NCBI GenBank assembly: GCA_030043405.1
Contig: JASHXS010000100.1
Location: 1 to 5,005 of the forward strand
Source of the DNA: Thermoplasmata archaeon
GTDB taxonomy: Archaea > Thermoplasmatota > Thermoplasmata > Lutacidiplasmatales > UBA184
DNA: 5,005 bases
Reading direction: 5' to 3'
In this document: one piece after another, positions 1 to 5,005 of the stretch
How positions within the stretch are numbered: position 1 is the first letter of the stretch
Layout: each line of letters starts with the position of its first letter
Program-made: the position numbers and the translations under genes
Notes under the pieces: model-generated
What the model was told of the DNA's origin: nothing
What the model saw: the letters and a program-made list of their open reading frames with translations, nothing else
Database searches by the model: none

Positions 1-2719
1 GGAGCCAGAAGCCCAGCGACGTCGTCGGGGTGGTGGTGGACGTGTTCGTCACGGAGGACGCGTAGACCGTCGCGAGGGCGGGCTCGTCGATCGGGACGTT
101 CACGACCTTGACGGTCCACGACTTCCCCGCGGCGAGGCCGCTCTCGGCGAAGGTCACCTGGGCCAAGCCACTGCCGGGCCGGCAGAGGGCACAGAGGCCG
201 GGGAGGGTCGCGAGCGGAGCACTGTCCCCGCCCTTCCCGATGCCGGCGCTACCGGAGGGACTTGACGCCCGGCCGACATACGGTAGGACCCCGTACGGGT
301 TCGGGAGCGCCCCGTAGTCACGGTAGTAGTTCCCGCCCTGCACGGAGCCACCGAGGATGCTGCCCGTCAGCGAGACTCCGTTCACGCTCACGGAGTTCGA
401 GGCCGGCTGGTAGCCGCCCGTCGCGTTGTAGAAGTTCTGCAGGGTCGTCGAGGTCGACGTCAGCGTTCGGTTCGTGTAGAACGCATTGTTGTAGACGTGA
501 TCGCCGCCCTCGGATAGGACGAGCCCGGTGGACGGAGTCGACATCCCGCCGTAGGTGAAGCTCGGGCTCTCTTCGCCCGCGCCCGGGAGGGTGAACGGGG
601 TGAACGTGTTCCCCCAGACGTAGTTGTCGGCCGTGCTCACCGAACCGAGCATCTCGAGGCCCTCGCTCGAGACGTTGAAGTGATTCCCGGCGAAGAGGGC
701 GTTCGAGCAGGTGTTGCAGTACGCCGCGAAGTTGTGGCCGACCTCGATGTCCGACGACCAGAGCCCGATATCCGCACCGTTCTCGACCACGAAGTTGGTC
801 GTGTGGTAGTAGTACATCGGGAGCTGGTTGTAGTCCAGCGTCCCTCCGTACGCCGCGGCCAACGTGTCCGTCTGGAAGTACCACCAGCTCGGCTCCGTGA
901 TCTCCAGGGACGGCGCGGGATTGAGGGTGAAGTAGGCGGTGGTCGCGTTGATCCAGATCCCCGTGAAGACGATGAAGAGATAGTCGTTCAAGATCCCGAA
1001 CACCGGGGCCAGCGACCCCGTCTGGGTGCTGACCAGGACGTACGGGCTCCCGAGGGTACCCGCTCCAGAGACCGACAGGTTGGCGAGGTCGGAATTGCTG
1101 TACGCCCACAGCGGCGTGTAGACGGTGGGGCTGGACTGCTTGGTGAGGGTCAGCGTCAACGCTTGGTTGGAGAAGAGCGAGACATTGACCGAGACCTCGT
1201 TGTAGCCGCTCAGCAGGACCTCGACGGTGTAGTTCCCCGCGGCGAGCCAGAGGTTCTTCCCGAGCAGACCTTTGCCCGTGAACCAGCCGAAGGTCGGCGC
1301 GACCTGGAACGACGCCTGGTTGGTGACGCCCGTTCCCTGGGCCACGGCGATGAAGGCGTTCCCGGGCGAGACGCCCGAGTAATTCAACGCGTACGTGCCT
1401 TCCGAGGTGGACCCGATCGTGGGGGCCCCATCCGTGCCGCCCGTGACGTTCCACAGTCCCGTGAGCAGCGAGGGGCCCGTCCGCTCGTAGGCCACCGGTT
1501 GACCGTTCACGTTCGCCCAGGAGACCGAGGCCCCCTGCCCGGTCTCACCGGTCTCGCTGCCGAAGTTGTAGGCGGAGGGCGGGGCCTGGTACTTGTGCGT
1601 GTTCGGATTCAGGGTGTAGAGACCGACCGTCGCGTTCGAATACACGACGTTGGCGTTCGCGCCATCGCTCTGGCCGATCCCCACGTCCATTTCCATATCG
1701 GACGGGAGGCCGAGCGGGGTGTACTGGTACCCGTTCGCCTGGATCTCCGCCGAGCCCGGTGCCACGGCGACGCCGGAGTTGAAGTACACGTTGTCGTACA
1801 TGCCACAGACCTCCCCCGTCGGTTCCGTGGTGGGGCAGACGACCTGGCCCTGCCCGTTGAGGACGGTGTAGTTGAAGTAGACCTCGTTGACCATCGGCGA
1901 GCCGTCGTAGCTCCCGACCGTCGTGTTGAGGTAGAGGTCGAGCGTGAACGGGTAGGCGATGGTGATCCGGGGGCCGGACTCCTCGTACACCTCGCTCTCG
2001 ACCACGCGGCCCAAGCCGTGCAGGATGGAGTTCGACGGGAAGATCCCGCTCGGGCTGGAGAAGTTCCAGATGTTGTTCTCGAAGCTCAGCGTGTTGGTCG
2101 AGGTGGTGTAGGTGATGACGTTCTGCAGCCAGTAGTCGTAGCCCCGGTCCCCGAGGATCGTGGTGTCGTTCAGTACGGTGTTGAGCTGGTCGCCGTACGC
2201 CTGAAGGGTACCAAAGTACGGCGACAGGGCCTGCAAGCCCTGCGGGTCCGAGGTGGAAAAGGTTCCCAGAAGGCTCGTCGTGTTCAGAATGTAGGGCACG
2301 GTCGTCCCCGAGGTGTTCTCGAGGCCGAACGTGGAGATGCCGAGCGGCGCGGCCGCGTAGTCGTACAGGGGGACGATGTGGTTCGCCGTCACCGTCGTCG
2401 GACCGGGTGCCGCATTGAGGGTCGGGGGGAGGAACAGTGAGAGGTTCACGCCGCTGTTGATGAAGGCCTGGCGAGCGTTGTTGACGAGGGCGGCTCGGGA
2501 CTGGTCGACCGTGAGGCCGGGGGTCGGTGGGGCATTCGAAGCTGTCGCGGGGGTTCCGGCGGCGACGGCGCTGACGCCTCCCGAACTACTGACGGTGAAT
2601 GAGGGGGTCGTGGGGGTAGCGGCTGCCCCGTTCGACTGGGTAATCGATACGAGTGCCGAACCCACCATGATCACCACAACTGCCACCACGACCAAACTCA
2701 GCGCCCAAGACCGCCCCAT
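1..2719 (-). CDS. Thermopsin-family (A5) secreted acid protease, large multidomain form; C-terminus cut by window edge
   Basis: The frame is open for 906 codons without interruption and has no stop inside the window. ATG at 2719 is the first start after an in-frame TAG at 2740-2742. Residues 5-25 form a hydrophobic segment (signal peptide or anchor), followed by a Ser/Thr/Ala/Pro-rich linker to about 68. About 108-425 match thermopsin, an acid-active, pepstatin-sensitive archaeal endopeptidase: PLGISTFGL (125-133), NTTSLLG (146-152), YWLQNV (196-201), FENNIWNFS (213-221), YTPLGL (333-338), YNFGSETGE (384-392). About 476-527 resemble a PEGA-type beta-sandwich (LAAGNYTVEVLLSGY). About 535-815 look like a right-handed beta-helix with N-x-GN-x-F turns. 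A Gly/Ser linker with CALC (843-846) leads into an ESGL-type repeat at 853-906. There are 18 N-glycosylation sequons and six cysteines, all in close pairs. Classical thermopsin is roughly 340 residues, so this form is far larger. It probably acts outside the cell or on its surface. Family assignment is strong; activity is not proven. Confidence 0.88.
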   Translation of the reverse strand, partial: MGRSWALSLVVVAVVVIMVGSALVSITQSNGAAATPTTPSFTVSSSGGVSAVAAGTPATASNAPPTPGLTVDQSRAALVNNARQAFINSGVNLSLFLPPTLNAAPGPTTVTANHIVPLYDYAAAPLGISTFGLENTSGTTVPYILNTTSLLGTFSTSDPQGLQALSPYFGTLQAYGDQLNTVLNDTTILGDRGYDYWLQNVITYTTSTNTLSFENNIWNFSSPSGIFPSNSILHGLGRVVESEVYEESGPRITIAYPFTLDLYLNTTVGSYDGSPMVNEVYFNYTVLNGQGQVVCPTTEPTGEVCGMYDNVYFNSGVAVAPGSAEIQANGYQYTPLGLPSDMEMDVGIGQSDGANANVVYSNATVGLYTLNPNTHKYQAPPSAYNFGSETGETGQGASVSWANVNGQPVAYERTGPSLLTGLWNVTGGTDGAPTIGSTSEGTYALNYSGVSPGNAFIAVAQGTGVTNQASFQVAPTFGWFTGKGLLGKNLWLAAGNYTVEVLLSGYNEVSVNVSLFSNQALTLTLTKQSSPTVYTPLWAYSNSDLANLSVSGAGTLGSPYVLVSTQTGSLAPVFGILNDYLFIVFTGIWINATTAYFTLNPAPSLEITEPSWWYFQTDTLAAAYGGTLDYNQLPMYYYHTTNFVVENGADIGLWSSDIEVGHNFAAYCNTCSNALFAGNHFNVSSEGLEMLGSVSTADNYVWGNTFTPFTLPGAGEESPSFTYGGMSTPSTGLVLSEGGDHVYNNAFYTNRTLTSTSTTLQNFYNATGGYQPASNSVSVNGVSLTGSILGGSVQGGNYYRDYGALPNPYGVLPYVGRASSPSGSAGIGKGGDSAPLATLPGLCALCRPGSGLAQVTFAESGLAAGKSWTVKVVNVPIDEPALATVYASSVTNTSTTTPTTSLGFWL

Positions 2720-2742
2720 GCGGGCGGGGAAGGCGTTCGACT

Positions 2743-2750
2743 AGATATTC
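2743..2750 (-). promoter_or_regulatory. Candidate TATA box of the thermopsin gene, leaderless type
   Basis: On the minus strand the octamer GAATATCT spans exactly -31 to -24 if the A of ATG 2719 is +1. That is the spacing expected for an archaeal TATA box serving a leaderless transcript. It lies in a small AT-rich island (about 2741-2766) within very GC-rich DNA. No Shine-Dalgarno is seen before the ATG: the preceding 20 bases are mostly C on the coding strand. No purine-rich BRE is obvious. Confidence 0.5.
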
Positions 2751-2955
2751 CTAGGCAAGAAATTGCGAGTTCGTGCGGCCCGGACGGTCCGCTCGGGACG
2801 CTGACGACGGCGGCGCGACACCCCACGCCCGGCCTCTCCAAGGCGGGTCACGATCGGCTCGAGGAGTGCCGGGACCCCTCTTCGCTCGCGGGCGCGCCGG
2901 CGCCCCGGGTTCTCTGACGGGCCTTGCGCCGCTCCGTCTCCGATGTTTGGCAACC

Positions 2956-2980
2956 CTCGAGGCCTGCGACCGGCCTCGGG
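2956..2980. repeat. Inverted repeat just upstream of the gdhA promoter
   Basis: The arms CGAGGCC (2958-2964) and GGCCTCG (2972-2978) pair perfectly over 7 bp around a 7-base loop. The stem extends by one T-G wobble and one C-G pair to 2956/2980. It ends 10 bases before the TATA-like TAAAGTAA. This position would suit an operator or activator site for gdhA. In such GC-rich DNA an inverted repeat of this size can also arise by chance, and the regulator is unknown. Confidence 0.35.
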
Positions 2981-2990
2981 CGCGTCATCC

Positions 2991-2998
2991 TAAAGTAA
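2991..2998 (+). promoter_or_regulatory. Candidate TATA-like element of gdhA
   Basis: TAAAGTAA is the only AT-rich octamer close upstream of gdhA. If it occupies -31 to -24, transcription would begin near 3022 and leave a leader of about 15 bases. That start would fall on the edge of the proposed Shine-Dalgarno, so either the true start is a few bases earlier or the element is weaker than it looks. Confidence 0.3.
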
Positions 2999-3019
2999 GC
3001 GGAGACGGGGTCCGGGAGC

Positions 3020-3026
3020 GGAGGTG
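3020..3026 (+). promoter_or_regulatory. Shine-Dalgarno of gdhA, supports the GTG start at 3037
   Basis: GGAGGTG is complementary to the CCUCC core at the 3' end of 16S rRNA and sits 10 bases before GTG 3037. The alternative in-frame GTG at 3052 has a GGAGG only 2 bases away, which is too close. The site therefore favours 3037. Confidence 0.55.
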
Positions 3027-3036
3027 TCGACGGGCC

Positions 3037-4293
3037 GTGGCGGCGGAGGCGGTGAACCCGTTCGATACCGCGCGAGAGCAGATCGACATCGTTGCAGACC
3101 TTCTGGGACTGGACGGGGGGGTCCGCGAAGTGTTGCGGCACCCGAAGCGCGAGCTCACGGTGAGCTTCCCCGTGCGGATGGACGGCGGTGACCTCGAGGT
3201 GTTCACCGGCTTTCGAGTCGAATACAACATGGCCCGCGGGCCCTGCAAGGGAGGGATCCGGTTCCACCCGGGCGTCACGCTGGATGAAGTCCGGGCCCTG
3301 GCCGCCTGGATGACATGGAAATGCGCGGTCGTCAACATCCCGTACGGAGGGGCGAAGGGCGGCGTGGTCGTGGACCCCGCGCGGCTGTCGAGGGGCGAAC
3401 TGGAACGCCTGACGCGCCGCTACGCGACCGAGATCTCGCCCATCATCGGGCCCGAGATGGACATCCCGGCGCCCGACGTCAACACGGACAGCCAGACGAT
3501 GGCGTGGATCATCGACACCTACTCGATGCAGAAGGGATTCGCCGTGCCCGGGGTGGTCACCGGGAAACCCGTGAGCCTGGGTGGGAGCGAGGGCCGCGGG
3601 GATGCGACCGGGCGGGGCGTCGCCTGCGTGATCCGGGAAGGGGCCCGGGACGCCGGCGTGCGGGTCCGGGACGCGTCGGTGGCCATCCAAGGTTTCGGGA
3701 ACGTCGGCGGCGCCACGGCCCGCATCCTCCACGATGAACAGCACGCCCGCATCGTGGCGATCTCCGACGTGCGCGGCGGCATCTACCGGAGGGAGGGCCT
3801 CGACCCTCACGCGGTCGAGGCGCACCGGAACGCGACCGGCTCCGTCGTGGGATTCCCGGGCACCACCCCCGTGTCCAACGACGCGCTGCTCGAACTGGCC
3901 GTCGACATCCTGGTCCCGGCCGCGCTGGAGAACCAGATCACCGCGCGGAACGCCGACCGGATCCAGGCGAAGATCATCGGGGAAGGGGCGAATGGCCCGA
4001 CCCTGCCCGCCGCCGACCAGATCCTGTTCGAGAAGAAAGTGGTCGTCCTTCCGGACGTCCTCGCGAACGCCGGCGGGGTGACGGTCAGCTACTTCGAGTG
4101 GGCCCAGAATATCGAAGGGTACTACTGGTCGCTGGAGACCGTGAACGAGCGGCTCAACGAGGTGATGGTGCGCTCGTACTCGGCGATCCGGGACCTGGGC
4201 CGGGAACGGCAGGTTCACCTCCGTACCGCCGCCTACATCCTGGCGTTCGACCGGGTCGTCGAGGCGATGCGAGCCCGGGGCACGTACCCCTGA
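3037..4293 (+). CDS. gdhA: Glutamate dehydrogenase, NAD(P)-dependent (GLFV family)
   Basis: The enzyme catalyses reversible oxidative deamination of L-glutamate to 2-oxoglutarate and ammonia in the cytoplasm. The GTG start gives 418 residues, the usual size of hexameric archaeal GDH; the frame stays open upstream, but that part is Arg/Pro-rich and overlaps the promoter. The N-terminal substrate domain has GPCKGGIRFHP (K71), MTWK (K95) and the signature IPYGGAKGGVVVDP (101-114, catalytic K107), then APDVNT with D147. S351 in VTVSYFEW completes the substrate pocket. These correspond to K89, K113, K125, D165 and S380 of the Clostridium symbiosum enzyme. The Rossmann domain has GRGDATGRGV (186-195) and GFGNVG (219-224). 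Asp244 at the end of the second strand does not settle NAD versus NADP use. GEGANGPTLP and LPDVLANAGGV are intact. All key residues are present, so it should be active. It stands alone on its strand, divergent from the protease gene. Confidence 0.95.
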   Translation: MAAEAVNPFDTAREQIDIVADLLGLDGGVREVLRHPKRELTVSFPVRMDGGDLEVFTGFRVEYNMARGPCKGGIRFHPGVTLDEVRALAAWMTWKCAVVNIPYGGAKGGVVVDPARLSRGELERLTRRYATEISPIIGPEMDIPAPDVNTDSQTMAWIIDTYSMQKGFAVPGVVTGKPVSLGGSEGRGDATGRGVACVIREGARDAGVRVRDASVAIQGFGNVGGATARILHDEQHARIVAISDVRGGIYRREGLDPHAVEAHRNATGSVVGFPGTTPVSNDALLELAVDILVPAALENQITARNADRIQAKIIGEGANGPTLPAADQILFEKKVVVLPDVLANAGGVTVSYFEWAQNIEGYYWSLETVNERLNEVMVRSYSAIRDLGRERQVHLRTAAYILAFDRVVEAMRARGTYP

Positions 4294-4318
4294 GCCTACG
4301 CCGGGCGAATCCTCTGTC
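4294..4318. other. Short convergent spacer, no terminator seen
   Basis: Only 25 bases separate the gdhA stop (TGA, 4291-4293) from the stop of the opposing transporter gene (TAG, read on the minus strand at 4319-4321). There is no T-run or stable hairpin on either strand, so the two transcripts probably overlap at their 3' ends. Confidence 0.5.
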
Positions 4319-5005
4319 CTAGTGCGACGCGGGAGCCGGCTCGCGCCGCATCGACTCCCGAAGGATGAGCGTCACCCCGACGATCACGACCAGGAACCCT
4401 CCCACCTCCCACAGCGTGACCGGTTCGGCGAGCAAACCGGACCCGATCCCCACCCCGGCCAGGGGGACCAGGTACGCCACGATGTTCGCCCGGACTGGCC
4501 CGACTCGGTGGTGGAGGAGGAAGTACACGAAGTAGCCGCCGACCGAGGAGAGCACCACCAGACCCAACAGCGAGTACACGACCGCGGGGACCCCGGGAAG
4601 TGCCTCGGGGACGGGAAGGACCGCGGCGGCCACCCAGAGGATTCCCCCGGCGACACCGAATTGCGCGCCGATCTGCCAGAGCCCCTGGCGTCCGACCCCG
4701 GCCCGGCGAAGCAACACCGTGCCGACGGCGGCGCTTACAAACGAACCCACGACGAAGAGGGGACCCGGCCATACCCCGACCGAGCTTCCGAAGAGCGCGG
4801 GTGCGACGAGCACCACACTCCCTGCGAACCCGATGCCCAATCCGAGCAGCGAGACCGGCCCCAGGCGTTCCGATGGCAGCAGCGAGTAGGCGACGACGAC
4901 GGTCAGAATGGGCGCGGTGGCGGCGAGCACCGCGGCGTAGCCGCCGGTCGTGTATTGTTCACCCCAGTAGAGCAATCCGCCGTACAGGCCGATGATCAGC
5001 ACCCC
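4319..5005 (-). CDS. EamA/DMT-superfamily membrane transporter, N-terminus beyond the window
   Basis: These are the last 228 residues of a hydrophobic carrier. The frame stays open to the window edge. The visible part starts in what would be helix 3 of a normal ten-helix EamA protein of about 290-300 residues, so roughly 60-70 residues are missing; a GTG near the edge (5002) is not a credible start. The first EamA repeat shows GGYAAVLAATAPILTVVVAY and then SERLGPVSLLGLGIGFAG (45-62). The second shows VGPVRANIVAYLVPLAGVGIG (168-188) and the matching AEPVTLWEVGGFLVVIVGV (193-211). About eight membrane helices are visible, with a short charged tail ending REPAPASH. Members export amino acids or other small metabolites, often by proton antiport; the substrate cannot be read from this sequence. 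It converges on gdhA, so they are not co-transcribed. Confidence 0.87.
   Translation of the reverse strand, partial: GVLIIGLYGGLLYWGEQYTTGGYAAVLAATAPILTVVVAYSLLPSERLGPVSLLGLGIGFAGSVVLVAPALFGSSVGVWPGPLFVVGSFVSAAVGTVLLRRAGVGRQGLWQIGAQFGVAGGILWVAAAVLPVPEALPGVPAVVYSLLGLVVLSSVGGYFVYFLLHHRVGPVRANIVAYLVPLAGVGIGSGLLAEPVTLWEVGGFLVVIVGVTLILRESMRREPAPASH

Larger units (their letters stand above)
2720..3036. other. Divergent intergenic region without a supported gene
   Basis: This 317-base spacer separates the divergent starts of the thermopsin gene and gdhA. The thermopsin-side promoter is at its left end and the gdhA promoter and ribosome binding site at its right end. In between are GC-rich inverted repeats: CGGAC-G-GTCCG at 2781-2791, a 6-bp stem with a 4-base loop at 2890-2905, and a longer one at 2956-2980. 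Short open frames here encode only Arg/Pro/Gly-rich strings with no recognisable domain. I looked for tRNA, SRP RNA and RNase P RNA signatures on both strands and saw none. Confidence 0.6.

Noticed and set aside
946..984. Hydrophobic stretch YLFIVFTGIWI (residues 580-590) as an internal membrane helix
   Set aside because: At 11 residues it is too short to span a membrane, and it fits a beta-strand at the start of the beta-helix region.
318..1454. Minus-strand open frame of 378 codons inside the protease gene
   Set aside because: It is a shifted frame of the same strand, His/Arg/Gly-rich and without motifs, while the overlapping frame has clear thermopsin and beta-helix features.
680..2440. 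Long open frame of 586 codons on the plus strand, antisense to the protease gene
   Set aside because: Its translation is Arg/Val/Asp/Gly-rich with no domain. It is what GC-rich codons of the real minus-strand gene give when read in reverse.
2890..2905. GC hairpin GGGCGC-GCCG-GCGCCC as a terminator or small RNA
   Set aside because: The stem is only 6 bp with no T-run and lies between divergent promoters, where a terminator makes little sense. Such stems are common in GC-rich DNA.
2741..2953. Small 70-codon minus-strand open frame in the intergenic region
   Set aside because: It has Arg-rich low-complexity content, no ribosome binding site and no recognisable motif, and it overlaps the protease promoter.
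2756..2990. Hidden structural RNA (tRNA, SRP RNA, RNase P RNA) in the intergenic region
   Set aside because: I could not find a T-loop GGTTCGAATCC-like motif, the SRP helix 8 core or the RNase P conserved core on either strand.
2773..3036. Possible 88-residue N-terminal extension of glutamate dehydrogenase from ATG 2773
   Set aside because: The extension is Arg/Pro/Gly-rich and unlike any GDH N-terminus. It would overlap the promoter and Shine-Dalgarno, and the GTG at 3037 gives the normal length.
2848..4218. Minus-strand open frame of 456 codons opposite gdhA
   Set aside because: It is an antisense shadow; the plus-strand frame is unmistakably glutamate dehydrogenase.

Overview
The window is GC-rich and carries three protein genes, two of them cut by the window edges. 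It looks archaeal. The left gene is a thermopsin-type acid protease (peptidase family A5), a family known mainly from Sulfolobales and Thermoplasmata. Its tail begins an ESGL-type surface repeat that I associate with Thermoplasmata. The start of this gene fits a leaderless archaeal promoter: a TATA-like octamer lies exactly at -31 to -24 from the A of the ATG. The glutamate dehydrogenase also resembles archaeal enzymes, although that family is shared with bacteria. My best guess is a high-GC member of Thermoplasmatota, possibly an acid-soil or acidic-environment lineage. The placement is inference.

Layout. Positions 1-2719 (minus strand) hold the first 906 codons of a very large exported protein with no stop inside the window. 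In order it has an N-terminal hydrophobic segment, a Ser/Thr/Ala/Pro linker, a thermopsin domain, a PEGA-like beta-sandwich, a right-handed beta-helix region, a Gly/Ser linker with a CxxC pair, and the start of an ESGL repeat. Positions 2720-3036 form a divergent intergenic region with both promoters and an inverted repeat, and no gene that I can support. Positions 3037-4293 (plus strand) hold a complete 418-residue glutamate dehydrogenase, gdhA. Positions 4319-5005 (minus strand) hold the C-terminal 228 residues of an EamA/DMT-family membrane transporter. It converges on gdhA, with 25 bases between the two stop codons, and its 5' end lies outside the window.

How they may work together (inference). 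A secreted acid protease breaks down external protein. Glutamate dehydrogenase deaminates glutamate to 2-oxoglutarate or makes glutamate from it. An EamA carrier could move amino acids or other metabolites out of the cell. This suits a protein-degrading heterotroph in an acidic habitat, but the genes are divergent or convergent, so they do not form an operon and the link rests only on adjacency.

I found no RNA gene, CRISPR array, insertion sequence or clear terminator. The most interesting object is the mosaic thermopsin protein. Nothing here is convincingly a wholly new system.
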